Positions 1 through 8,092 of a stretch of DNA of 64,000 nucleotides are shown one piece after another. Numbering within the stretch: position 1 is the stretch's first letter; every line of letters starts with the position of its first letter. The position numbers and the translations under genes are program-made. The DNA comes from an uncultured bacterium (lineage in GTDB: Bacteria; Fidelibacterota; Marinisomatia; Marinisomatales; Marinisomataceae), in contig CALSYL010000004.1 of NCBI GenBank assembly GCA_943841495.1, positions 1 to 64,000 on the forward strand, in the 5' to 3' direction. The notes beneath the pieces were generated by a model. That model was not told where the DNA came from. It saw nothing but the letters and a program-made list of their open reading frames with translations, and searched no databases.

Positions 1-1327
1 TAATGGTTGGTTGGTCATCTTTGTTGGTCTTGTCGACATATCTTCTTTTTGGTCTTAAGTCTTCAAACCTAGTTATCACTTCCGCTTCTACCACACCTAA
101 CTCACTTGATAAACGTTTAATTAGATCGTTTCTAATGATAATATCTTTAACCAATTTAATTTCTTCAATGCACTCATTTAAAAACTTTGATCTATCAGAC
201 GCACCTAATGAAAGAATGCCTTTTTTCATTATAATAAAATTAATCGGGTGCATAGCATTTTTAATAAGGCCTCTAAATGTCTGCTTATTATTTTCTTTTA
301 GTTTGAAATAATCATCTGGATCAAGTCCGTCTCCCAAATCAAGCACTCGTACTTCAAAGCCATTTTGCAATAAGATATAACCTGTTCTAATTGCAGCATT
401 TACTCCGGCGCTGTCTGAATCGTATGTAAGAATAACTCTATTAGTATATTTACCTAATGCATTGGCGTGCTTTGAAGAAAAAGCGGTCCCTGAAGTAGCT
501 AGCACATTTTGAAAACCCTTTTCATACAAACGAAGGAAGTCAGTTTGACCCTCAACTAACAATACATAATTTTGCTTCCTAATTTCAGGCATTGTTTGAT
601 ATGAGCCATAAAAAACTTTACTCTTTTGAAATAATAATGTTTCAGGAGAGTTTAAATATTTAACATCTTCATTGTCCGATAAGCTTCGTCCACTGAATCC
701 AATCACTTTCCCTGATGGGCTGTAAAAAGGAAACATAATTCTATTTCTAAATCTATCTAAAAATCCTTTTTTGCCATTAGAGAATAATCCTGATTTTTCA
801 ATAACCTCATTATCAAATTTTTGACTTAGCTCTTTGTAGAGCATATCCCATGATTCTGAAGCAAATCCAATATTAAACTTCTCAACAATTGCTTTATCAA
901 AAAAACGATCTTCTAAATATTTAATAGCATGTTTACCCGCTGAAGACTTCAGGTTGTTAGAGAAAAACAAATATGCAAGGTTGTGTATTTCATACAACTG
1001 ATCATAAAGATTACTCTGTTGCTCATTTCCGACTTCTATAATCTCAATACTATGCTTTTCAGCTAACGAGCGAATTGCTTCAGAAAAACTAATTTTTTCA
1101 TATTCAATTAAAAATTGAACCGCATTACCTCCTTGACCTGAACCAAAATCATACCACATATTTTTTTCAGGAGCAACGCTAAATGATGGTTTTGTTTCTG
1201 ATCGAAAAGGGCTTAAGCCAAAATAATTTCTACCTCTTTTTTTGAGGTCAACGTATTGAGAAATAACATCAAAAATATCTACTTCTTCTAAAACTCTATT
1301 AATTGTTTCTTGTGCTATTCTTCTCAT
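1..1327 (-). CDS. dnaG: DNA primase DnaG (partial, 3' end outside window)
   Basis: Primase that makes RNA primers at the replication fork. About 442 codons are present, running off the left edge. I translated the reverse strand by hand. The N-terminal CHC2-type region (residues about 35-80) reads like DnaG, but all four expected zinc ligands are changed: S39, R42, D60 and S63 stand where C, H, C and C are expected. The catalytic core follows, with a TOPRIM domain showing VEGQTDFL, then SGTAFSS, YDSDSAG and LDPDDYF, which match the conserved acidic residues. The ATG shares its A with the stop of the upstream CvpA-like gene (TAATG), so translation is probably coupled. Identity as DnaG is secure; the loss of a zinc site is seen directly, its consequence is not. 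Confidence 0.9.
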   Translation of the reverse strand, partial: MRRIAQETINRVLEEVDIFDVISQYVDLKKRGRNYFGLSPFRSETKPSFSVAPEKNMWYDFGSGQGGNAVQFLIEYEKISFSEAIRSLAEKHSIEIIEVGNEQQSNLYDQLYEIHNLAYLFFSNNLKSSAGKHAIKYLEDRFFDKAIVEKFNIGFASESWDMLYKELSQKFDNEVIEKSGLFSNGKKGFLDRFRNRIMFPFYSPSGKVIGFSGRSLSDNEDVKYLNSPETLLFQKSKVFYGSYQTMPEIRKQNYVLLVEGQTDFLRLYEKGFQNVLATSGTAFSSKHANALGKYTNRVILTYDSDSAGVNAAIRTGYILLQNGFEVRVLDLGDGLDPDDYFKLKENNKQTFRGLIKNAMHPINFIIMKKGILSLGASDRSKFLNECIEEIKLVKDIIIRNDLIKRLSSELGVVEAEVITRFEDLRPKRRYVDKTNKDDQPTI

Positions 1328-1791
1328 TATTTAAAAATATAGTCTTTGAAAGGTTCGAGTAAAACAAGAATCTTTGATTGACCATATAAAATTTGGTATA
1401 CGTTAACAGATATATATTTTTCAAAAATTCCTGCAAATAATGTTAGAGTAATTATGCCTTTTACAGACCCAATTATGAATCCTAATATCATGTTTATATT
1501 TTTATATGATGAAATACTTCCATCTAATAAAAACAAGAGTAAGCTTGTTAATAACCTCATGGCTATGATGGACATTAAAAATATTATTGCAAGTGAAAAA
1601 ATTATTATAATAGTCGCACTTACTGATATATACTGAGATATATAAAAAGATAAATCAACATAGAAAAGGAGCGCTAGTGAAACGCCTACTACTAAATTTA
1701 AAAAATCTGTAAAAGATTCAATAAAACCTTTTTTCATGCCAAAAATACCCATGATAAAAATAATCACTGAAAACAGAAAATCTATAATCAT
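1327..1791 (-). CDS. CvpA family membrane protein
   Basis: Small inner-membrane protein of 154 residues with about four hydrophobic segments and the CvpA-like pattern near the N-terminus (MIIDFLFSVIIFIMGIFGMK, followed by a KKGF motif and a stretch like SFTDFLNLVVG). In other bacteria CvpA is needed for colicin V production and for bile or envelope stress tolerance; its biochemical activity is unknown. The ATG at 1791 is preferred over an upstream in-frame start at 1839, because the longer form would overlap yqeY by 47 bases and adds a non-hydrophobic leader. It sits 1 base after yqeY and overlaps dnaG by one base, so it is part of that operon. Confidence 0.75.
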   Translation of the reverse strand: MIIDFLFSVIIFIMGIFGMKKGFIESFTDFLNLVVGVSLALLFYVDLSFYISQYISVSATIIIIFSLAIIFLMSIIAMRLLTSLLLFLLDGSISSYKNINMILGFIIGSVKGIITLTLFAGIFEKYISVNVYQILYGQSKILVLLEPFKDYIFK

Positions 1792-1792
1792 A

Positions 1793-2230
1793 TTATGATA
1801 ATAATTCTTTGACAATAGCTTGAGCAGAATTACCGTCAATCTTACCAGAACCCTGTTTCATAACATTGGGCATTACTTTGCCAAAATCTGCCATACCAGA
1901 AGCTCCAACATCTGCAATAACAGACAATACTAAACTTCTTAAGTCTTCTTCGCTCATCATTGAAGGAAGATAAACTTCCACAAAACCTAATTCACGCATT
2001 TCAGCTTCAACCAAGTCATCACGCTTTCCTTCTTTATAAAGCTTGATAGACTCCTTATGTTGCTTTGCTACAGTTTGTAATACTTTGATGATTTCCTGAT
2101 CAGATAATTCTTTTCTAACTTCAATTGCCTTGTTTTTGCATTTTGATATAATCAGTCTCAGCGCTCCTGCTTTTTCTTTTTCTTTATTTTTAAGAGCTTG
2201 CATCATATCTTGTTCTAATTTTTTTAGCAT
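1793..2230 (-). CDS. yqeY: GatB/YqeY domain protein
   Basis: A 145-residue stand-alone GatB/YqeY domain, the family's usual length. It matches the family throughout: an N-terminal helical part (MLKKLEQDMMQALKNKEKEK), the internal QHKESIKLYKEGKRDDLV segment, a LPSMMSEEDL motif, and the C-terminal GKVMPNVMKQGSGKIDG motif shared with the tRNA-binding tail of GatB. It is thought to bind tRNA or assist amidotransferase-like reactions, but its function is not settled. In many genomes yqeY lies next to rpsU and dnaG, which agrees with dnaG being in the same operon here. The start codon directly abuts the stop of the methyltransferase-like gene upstream. Confidence 0.85.
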   Translation of the reverse strand: MLKKLEQDMMQALKNKEKEKAGALRLIISKCKNKAIEVRKELSDQEIIKVLQTVAKQHKESIKLYKEGKRDDLVEAEMRELGFVEVYLPSMMSEEDLRSLVLSVIADVGASGMADFGKVMPNVMKQGSGKIDGNSAQAIVKELLS

Positions 2231-2952
2231 TAGTTTTCTCTTTCATTTATTGTTTTCATAGCTAATAATATCTGATCTTGGTTTGACTCAAAACCAATAA
2301 ACCTTCTTCCTCTTTTTTTTGCAACAACCCCCACTGCTCCTACATTCATGAAAGGATCTAAAATCCAATTTAATTTGAAACTACTGGCTTTAATAATTCT
2401 ATGTATAATTTCTTCATAATCTAAATGAAACCATAAGTTATCTTTAATATCATCCGGTTTTGGATTGTTTATGTTTTTACCATTGACTATATAGTTTTGG
2501 TTAAAAATATAATCATTTGTTTTGGTTGCGAACCAAATATCAGAAATTTTATTCTTCCATTGAGAAAGTTCTATATTTTCAATTTGTCTTTCTGCAGTAA
2601 TTCTAGATTGTACTATGAACTTTTTCCCCAAAACAGAGTGATAAAGTGAAGATGATTCCCATGGGCAAATAATATATATTGAACCACTAGCTGTTAATAC
2701 CCTTTTGCATTCTTCTATCCATTGATCAATCCATTGAACGTATTCTGTATAAGTTAACGTACTATTTGGGTCTAACGATGGTTCAGTTACTATCAAATCT
2801 ACAGATTCACTCGGTAGCTTCTTTAGTCCAACTAAAGCATCTGACTTAAAAAGACCCTCTGACAACTTATCTTTGAAATGAATATCAACCTCTGTTTTAA
2901 TAGCAGGTAAGTATTTATTTAAATCTTTTACTGTTATGATGTCTTTATTCAC
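2230..2952 (-). CDS. Degenerate beta-class DNA methyltransferase homologue
   Basis: A 240-residue protein with the layout of N4-cytosine/N6-adenine DNA methyltransferases of the beta class, in which the catalytic motif IV comes before the SAM-binding motif I. The frame is intact. The motif IV region reads VDLIVTEPSLDPNS where active enzymes have (S/D)PP(Y/W). Motif I reads LDPFMNVGAVGVVAKKRGRR where the family has DPFxGSGTT. The flanking residues (KRVLTASGSIYI; RRFIGFE) are well kept. I see homology to site-specific methyltransferases; I infer that DNA methylation is doubtful. No restriction endonuclease is adjacent. It is the first gene of the yqeY-cvpA-dnaG operon and diverges from the gene at 3004. 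Confidence 0.75.
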   Translation of the reverse strand: MNKDIITVKDLNKYLPAIKTEVDIHFKDKLSEGLFKSDALVGLKKLPSESVDLIVTEPSLDPNSTLTYTEYVQWIDQWIEECKRVLTASGSIYIICPWESSSLYHSVLGKKFIVQSRITAERQIENIELSQWKNKISDIWFATKTNDYIFNQNYIVNGKNINNPKPDDIKDNLWFHLDYEEIIHRIIKASSFKLNWILDPFMNVGAVGVVAKKRGRRFIGFESNQDQILLAMKTINEREN

Positions 2953-3003
2953 TATTACAATTTAATCTTATAATGTTAATTATAAAATTGTAAGTTTGCG
3001 AAA

Positions 3004-3888
3004 TTGATTAACTTTTTAAAACCCAAAATTGCTATAAGCTCTCTTCCACAATCTGGTTGGTGGCCGGACGGTATTACAGCATATCAAGATAATGATATGA
3101 TGAGTAATGGAGCTCATCCTAATCAGTTGCTACTTAAAGAAGAACACTTAAGCTTAATAAAAATTTTAAAAAAATATTCTCTGGAAATAATAAACATTCC
3201 ATTCAAAAAAAAGCTAGAGAAAGATAAAAAGTATGATTTTGTATTTATGAGAGATCATTTTGTTTGCAATACAAATAAAGATGTTGTGATGTGTAATATG
3301 AAGCTTTCTGAAAGAGTGGATGAGGGTGAATTCGTTATTTCAAATTTAGAAAATGCAGGATATAATATTTCATTTTTAAATAATGATTGCATTGCAGAAG
3401 GTGGAGAATTTTTTTATTTACCAAAAGAAAATATACTTTTAGCTGGGCAGTGTAGAAACAATCTTAAAGGCGCTGAACATATGGCAGAAAAATTGAAGGT
3501 ATCTCAATTGTATATAATTCCATCAAGCGGGTATCATCTTGATACTTCTATCTCTCCTATTTTTAACAATAATTACGATTGTATTGGGATTATTTGCGCC
3601 AAAGAGGTCTTTAATGATAAACAGTTTTTAAACTTCTCAACTATATGCAATAAAAATAACTGGGATATAATTGAGGTAGAGCATCGCTCTCAAATAGAAT
3701 CAATCCAATTTAGAACATCTATGAATAGCTTATCGCTACCAGGTCTCCTAATTGGAAGTTCAGCTCTAAATGATACAAAAATAATAGATTTCACTTCAGT
3801 AAATAATATAATATTGGACACAACACCTGCTTCTCAGTTCAATTTGAGCGGTGGGTCAATACACTGTCTAACAAATGAACTATTTTAA
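3004..3888 (+). CDS. Amidinotransferase-fold hydrolase (DDAH/arginine deiminase-like)
   Basis: A 294-residue member of the guanidino-group-modifying superfamily, which includes dimethylarginine dimethylaminohydrolase, arginine deiminase and amidinotransferases. The catalytic set is visible: D78 and the FMRD segment (81-84), EGGE (132-135), H178 with D180 in YHLD, and the nucleophile C288 in GSIHCLT. The length fits DDAH and related citrulline- or ornithine-producing hydrolases better than full arginine deiminase (about 400). The substrate cannot be fixed from sequence. Only a TTG start is possible, since an in-frame stop lies 21 bases upstream and there is no ATG near the conserved N-terminus. 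It is a single-gene unit. Confidence 0.75.
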   Translation: MINFLKPKIAISSLPQSGWWPDGITAYQDNDMMSNGAHPNQLLLKEEHLSLIKILKKYSLEIINIPFKKKLEKDKKYDFVFMRDHFVCNTNKDVVMCNMKLSERVDEGEFVISNLENAGYNISFLNNDCIAEGGEFFYLPKENILLAGQCRNNLKGAEHMAEKLKVSQLYIIPSSGYHLDTSISPIFNNNYDCIGIICAKEVFNDKQFLNFSTICNKNNWDIIEVEHRSQIESIQFRTSMNSLSLPGLLIGSSALNDTKIIDFTSVNNIILDTTPASQFNLSGGSIHCLTNELF

Positions 3889-4469
3889 TTAGGAAATTCA
3901 TCTCCCAAAGATTCCCATAAATATAAAGTAGCTATCGTTTTATAAGGAGACCAATTGTTAGCAATTTTAAGAATTTGTTCTATTGAATCAACTTTATACT
4001 CTTTTTTAATAACATTAATCACCGCCAAATCGCCTACTGGGAAAATATCGAGATCTCCTTTAGAGAAAATTAAAAACATATCGACTGTCCAATTTCCAAC
4101 TCCTTTGATTTTAATAAGCTTTTTCCTGATCAAATCTGAATCGTTGCTTTTTTTTAGGCTATAAATTTCACTTCTATCCTTAAATATATTTTCAATGTAT
4201 TTTTTTTTCTGATGTGATAAGCCAATATTTTTACAATCTTGCTCATTCCACACTGTGATGTCTTCTTTATTTTTTTGATAATATTTTAAAAATCGATTAA
4301 AAATACTATTTCCAGCTTTAGTGGAAATTTGTTGAAAAATTATATACTTATACAAATCAAGTATATAGTCTTCAGATTTAGATATTTTAGGTATGTTATT
4401 ATCTTTAATTATCTTTTTTAAAATACTATCTGACTTTGATAAATAAGAAATATGATTTTTTGTAATCAT
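3885..4469 (-). CDS. DNA-3-methyladenine glycosylase II-like (AlkA/HhH-GPD family)
   Basis: A 194-residue helix-hairpin-helix base-excision glycosylase. The hairpin motif is KGVGNWTVDM (residues 122-131) and the catalytic aspartate is D147 in FPVGDLAV. There is no C-terminal iron-sulfur cysteine loop, so this is the AlkA/MPG2 type and not endonuclease III or MutY. Its expected role is removing 3-methyladenine and related alkylated purines from DNA. The start overlaps the end of the upstream esterase by 4 bases (ATG within its stop region). Its stop interleaves with the stop of the convergent gene at 3888 within a TTAA tetramer. Shorter than E. coli AlkA (282) because it lacks the N-terminal beta domain. 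Confidence 0.85.
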   Translation of the reverse strand: MITKNHISYLSKSDSILKKIIKDNNIPKISKSEDYILDLYKYIIFQQISTKAGNSIFNRFLKYYQKNKEDITVWNEQDCKNIGLSHQKKKYIENIFKDRSEIYSLKKSNDSDLIRKKLIKIKGVGNWTVDMFLIFSKGDLDIFPVGDLAVINVIKKEYKVDSIEQILKIANNWSPYKTIATLYLWESLGDEFPN

Positions 4470-5437
4470 TGTTGATTTTTAAAAAACTGCCAAATTAACT
4501 CTGAACTCGATACATCATGTCCCCAGTTTTGGCTGAACCAAGTATGCCCTTCCCCTTCCAAGGAATAAAGTTCAACAGTTGTGTCTTCCCCACAGTTATA
4601 TGAAACAAGTTTTTTAGTATATTGGCTATCCCCATTAAAGTCTGGAAGAGTTATAGAAGCTTGATCGCTACATTCATTATAATTTTTCCAAAATTCATGT
4701 GCTTCATTTGCAGAGTAAAGCCAATCTCCTCCATTATAAGGAACAACAGTGTCCTCTTCTCCATGGAAGTGAATAATACTTTTTTTGGTTTGAGGCTGAC
4801 ATGCTGTATAACCTCCCATTGAGCCTGTTACTGATCCAATACTATTAATATCATCTACCTCACAAGCTAAGCGATAACTCATAAAGCCTCCCATTGACAT
4901 ACCTGTTGAAAATATTTTTGATGTATCAATATTATAATTGGATTTAAAGTAGTTAATTAATGACCTAAAGAGCCCAACGTCATCCACTGCTGTAAATGCA
5001 CCAAACCTGCCAGCATTCCAACCTGTATTGCCAAAAATATCTGTAGTTCCTTGTACATATACTGCAATAAAATTTTCTTCATCAGAAATTTGGTCAAATC
5101 CAGAATATTGTCTAATAATTGGAGCTTGGCTAGTATATCCGTGCAAAACAAAAACTAAAGGCAAAGATTGAGTTGCTGAGTTATAATTAGGAGGAACATG
5201 CACAATAAAATTTCTAACAAAATTTCCGAAAGGCGCTGAAAATGAAGCCGTTTGATCGTCATACGTTGTTATAAGTTCAACGTTAAGATCTTCAATATTT
5301 CCTCCGCCTCCTCCGCCTCCAGTAAATCCTCCCCCGGTATTTCCACCATTACCATCAGTTAAAATATCTTCTGAACTGGAATCGGTTGAACAACCCAAAA
5401 AAAACAACAGAATCAATATATGGCATATTTTATTCAT
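4466..5437 (-). CDS. Esterase lipoprotein, PHB-depolymerase/feruloyl esterase (LpqC) type
   Basis: A 323-residue alpha/beta hydrolase with a lipoprotein signal: MNKICHILILLFFLGC, with the lipobox cysteine near residue 16. A glycine-rich linker (about residues 25-50) follows, then the hydrolase domain. Visible parts are the oxyanion motif HGYTS, the nucleophile elbow GMSMGG with its serine, and a late histidine in GEGHTW. Similar enzymes cleave feruloyl or acetyl esters on polysaccharides, or polyhydroxybutyrate; the substrate is unknown. The ATG at 5437 is preferred to an upstream GTG/TTG-type start at 5452 because it begins exactly at the signal peptide. It overlaps the end of coaE by 8 bases. 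Confidence 0.8.
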   Translation of the reverse strand: MNKICHILILLFFLGCSTDSSSEDILTDGNGGNTGGGFTGGGGGGGNIEDLNVELITTYDDQTASFSAPFGNFVRNFIVHVPPNYNSATQSLPLVFVLHGYTSQAPIIRQYSGFDQISDEENFIAVYVQGTTDIFGNTGWNAGRFGAFTAVDDVGLFRSLINYFKSNYNIDTSKIFSTGMSMGGFMSYRLACEVDDINSIGSVTGSMGGYTACQPQTKKSIIHFHGEEDTVVPYNGGDWLYSANEAHEFWKNYNECSDQASITLPDFNGDSQYTKKLVSYNCGEDTTVELYSLEGEGHTWFSQNWGHDVSSSELIWQFFKNQQ

Positions 5438-6020
5438 TGTTAATCTTAGCAATTATTTTATCAATTTTTTGAAATAATTCAGATTTTGTTGAATTATTTT
5501 TAACTACATAATCTGCATATTTTATTTTTTCAGAATCTGGAAGTTGTAATCTCATTCTTTCTAACACAGTTTCTTCTACTAGATTTCCACGCAGTTCAGC
5601 TCTCTCTTTTCTAAGATGCTCATCCGCTAGGACAACCAATAAAGTCATACCATTGTTTTTAAAAGTATTTACTGAACCAGATTCTATAATCAAAGCTGCA
5701 TCAATAACAAAAAATGGATGGCTCCCTTCTTTTTCAAATATTCTCTTTTCAATTTCTTTATCTACGTGTGGGTGAATAATATTATTTAGTTTTTTTTGAG
5801 ATTCTTTGCTCTTGAATGCAACGCGAGCTAAAGTATTATTATCTAATAATTTTATTTCTGGGAATACATCTAATATTTCTTTTTTTACTTTTTTGGTATG
5901 AAGTAGTCGTTTTGCTTCAACATCTGCATCAAAAATATATGCTTTATATTTTTCTTTTAGATGCGATGATATGATACTTTTTCCTGATGCAAGACCGCCA
6001 GTAACACCTAAGATAATCAT
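5430..6020 (-). CDS. coaE: Dephospho-CoA kinase
   Basis: Last step of coenzyme A synthesis: ATP-dependent phosphorylation of the 3'-hydroxyl of dephospho-CoA, in the cytoplasm. It has 196 residues, the family's usual length. The P-loop is GGLASGKS (residues 8-15). It also has the family motif DADVEAKRLL near residue 35, the HPHVDKEIEKR segment, and the lid-region pattern RAELRGNLVEE with a following MRLQLP. It lies directly after adk (stop and start separated by no bases) and overlaps the esterase gene by 8 bases, consistent with one transcript. Start and identity are clear. Confidence 0.93.
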   Translation of the reverse strand: MIILGVTGGLASGKSIISSHLKEKYKAYIFDADVEAKRLLHTKKVKKEILDVFPEIKLLDNNTLARVAFKSKESQKKLNNIIHPHVDKEIEKRIFEKEGSHPFFVIDAALIIESGSVNTFKNNGMTLLVVLADEHLRKERAELRGNLVEETVLERMRLQLPDSEKIKYADYVVKNNSTKSELFQKIDKIIAKINNE

Positions 6021-6572
6021 TTATTCAATTATGTTTAAAATTCTTGATGTCACTTCTTCAATAGAACCATCTCCATCAATGTTTATAATTTCATTATTAT
6101 AAAACTCAATCACGGGAGCGGTTAATTTATGATATACTTTTTGTCTATTAACAATAACTTCCTTGGTATCATCTGCTCTTCCAGATTTTTCAGCTCTTTC
6201 TACCAAACGATTAATAAGTACATCTTTTTCTACATATATGTTTATTACATAATCAATTTTTTGATTTAAGGATTTAAAAATAGTTGATAAGCCTTCTGCT
6301 TGCGGAATCGTTCTTGGAAAACCATCTAAAATCAAACCTTTGTCTTTTAAATTTTCTAGCGTCGAATCCATCATAGATAAAAGTACTTTGTCTGGTACCA
6401 GGTTTCCTGCATTCATGTATGACTGCGCTTCAAGACCCATAGAAGATCCTTTGTCAATTTCTGAACGTAAAATATCTCCGGTTGATAAATGCACCAGATT
6501 AAATTTTTCAGCTAATATTTTAGCTTGAGTTCCTTTGCCAGCACCAGGAGGCCCCATAATCAATAACTTCAT
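6021..6572 (-). CDS. adk: Adenylate kinase
   Basis: Interconverts ATP + AMP and 2 ADP. It has 183 residues from the ATG at 6572, which begins the classic MKLLIMGPPGAGKGTQAK P-loop. An in-frame start at 6602 would add a 10-residue leader that does not match the family and overlaps the upstream gene, so I reject it. The AMP-binding signature is LILDGFPRTIPQAE. The LID is the short form (ERAEKSGRADDTKE), with no zinc cysteines. The gene begins 1 base after the stop of the upstream membrane-anchored protein and abuts coaE. Confidence 0.95.
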   Translation of the reverse strand: MKLLIMGPPGAGKGTQAKILAEKFNLVHLSTGDILRSEIDKGSSMGLEAQSYMNAGNLVPDKVLLSMMDSTLENLKDKGLILDGFPRTIPQAEGLSTIFKSLNQKIDYVINIYVEKDVLINRLVERAEKSGRADDTKEVIVNRQKVYHKLTAPVIEFYNNEIINIDGDGSIEEVTSRILNIIE

Positions 6573-6573
6573 A

Positions 6574-7056
6574 CTATATCCCTTGAGATTTTGGTGGATC
6601 AAAAATAGCTTGCATAACTATCGCTAATTTTGTCGGTTTATTTTTAAGTTTTTTCTGAATTGTTAGCAATTTTTTCGCAGGCGATGTTCTCTTTTTTCTT
6701 TTTCCAAGATCGATACGCTTTTCAAGATGTGTTAAATGATTATCTTTAATATTATACTCTGCTTTTGGTTGTGATTCATTGATAGCATTTAAATCTGAAT
6801 GTATATCAAAAACCTGACTTGTATTCTTTAGAGGCTTGGAGGTTTTTGGCAATTCGTCTATATCAATAGCAGATTTTTCCATGGAATCATTTAAAAATTC
6901 AAAGATATTAAAATCAAGGTTGGGTGATTTTTTTTCTTGGTTAGGTAATGGTTTGGGGGCAAATACTTCTTCACTACTTTGTTTTTTCTGCTTACTTCTA
7001 TAAGCCGAAAAAAGATAGAAAAGAAATATTGCTCCCCAATATATTAATTCTTCCAA
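6574..7056 (-). CDS. Membrane-anchored hypothetical protein
   Basis: I do not recognise this 160-residue protein. It has one N-terminal hydrophobic segment (about residues 4-20, IYWGAIFLFYLFSAY) followed directly by a basic stretch (RSKQKKQ), which predicts a single-pass inner-membrane protein with a cytoplasmic tail. The tail is polar and low in complexity, with a basic C-terminal part (KRKKRTSPAKK). It sits 3 bases after floA and 1 base before adk, so it is cotranscribed with the flotillin-like pair. It could be a lineage-specific partner of FloA/NfeD, but that rests on position only. Confidence 0.6.
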   Translation of the reverse strand: MEELIYWGAIFLFYLFSAYRSKQKKQSSEEVFAPKPLPNQEKKSPNLDFNIFEFLNDSMEKSAIDIDELPKTSKPLKNTSQVFDIHSDLNAINESQPKAEYNIKDNHLTHLEKRIDLGKRKKRTSPAKKLLTIQKKLKNKPTKLAIVMQAIFDPPKSQGI

Positions 7057-7059
7057 AGA

Positions 7060-8031
7060 CTACCCCTTAGATTCTGTACTGTCATCATCTGAAACACCAG
7101 CAATAGATTGCCTCATGCTTGTATCTGAAGCAATATTATCTAATTTGTAGTAATCTAACACTCCTAGATTGCCCATTTTAAATGCTTCAGCCATAGCAAG
7201 AGGTACTTGAGATTCTGCTTCTACAACTTTGGCTTTCATTTCTTGCTCAAGCGCAACTGCCATCGCCCTTCTAGTTTCTGCCTTAGCTTGTGCAACTCTT
7301 AGGTCGGCTTCAGCTTGATCTGCTTGTAGCTGTGCACCAATATTTTTACCTACATCAATATCGGCAATATCGATTGATAGTATTTCAAAAGCAGTTCCTT
7401 TGTTTAGTCCTTTTTCTAATACTGTTCTTGAAATTGAATCAGGATTTTCTAGAACTGCTTCATAGTTCTCTCTTGAACCAATTGCACTTACAATCCCTTC
7501 ACCCACTCTTGCAATAATTGTATCTTCAGTTGCTCCACCTACTAGGTTTGGTATATCAGTCCTTACCGTTACTCTTGCTCTTGCTCTAACTTCAATTCCG
7601 TCTTTGGCAACAGCAGATAATTTTCCATCGATAGGTGCATCAATAACCTTTGGATATACACTAGTTTGGACAGCTGAAAGTACATCTCTTCCCGCTAAAT
7701 CAATTGCTGTTGCAATAGCAAATGTTAATTCTATTCCAGCTTTTGATGAGGCAATTAATGCATCAACTACTTTATCTACATTTCCGCCTGCCATGTAATG
7801 AACTTCCAAATCATCACCGCTAACTTCATCTATTCCTGCTTTTTTTGCAGCAATTAATCCGCTAACGATAATTCCTGGAGGGACCCTTCTAAATCTCATA
7901 CCAACAAGATTAAAGATGGTCACATGTCCTCCTCCTATACTGAATATAGCTTGCAACCACAGTCCAACTGGCACAACCCATAGTAGTAGTAAAATAAATA
8001 ATATTAATGGTATGGCAACATACAGTCCCAT
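7060..8031 (-). CDS. floA: Flotillin-like protein FloA
   Basis: A 323-residue SPFH/flotillin-like scaffold of the YqfA/FloA family, associated in Bacillus with functional membrane microdomains and membrane fluidity. The N-terminal hairpin-like hydrophobic stretch (residues about 3-30) is followed by the family's highly conserved [17 protein letters not shown]-type region (here [18 protein letters not shown]). Other FloA-specific segments are [30 protein letters not shown] and the coiled-coil [21 protein letters not shown]. It lies 61 bases downstream of nfeD. FloA and NfeD-family proteins are commonly encoded together, and the pair is thought to act jointly in the membrane. Confidence 0.93.
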   Translation of the reverse strand: MGLYVAIPLILFILLLLWVVPVGLWLQAIFSIGGGHVTIFNLVGMRFRRVPPGIIVSGLIAAKKAGIDEVSGDDLEVHYMAGGNVDKVVDALIASSKAGIELTFAIATAIDLAGRDVLSAVQTSVYPKVIDAPIDGKLSAVAKDGIEVRARARVTVRTDIPNLVGGATEDTIIARVGEGIVSAIGSRENYEAVLENPDSISRTVLEKGLNKGTAFEILSIDIADIDVGKNIGAQLQADQAEADLRVAQAKAETRRAMAVALEQEMKAKVVEAESQVPLAMAEAFKMGNLGVLDYYKLDNIASDTSMRQSIAGVSDDDSTESKG

Positions 8032-8092
8032 TACGCCTCCTTTATGTTATATATCTTCAAGTTTAAGGTCGATTGTTGATAAATCATTACAA

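Noticed and set aside
7290-7517. Open frame rich in leucine on the plus strand inside floA
   Set aside because: Low-complexity shadow of the alanine/glutamine-rich coiled coil of FloA.
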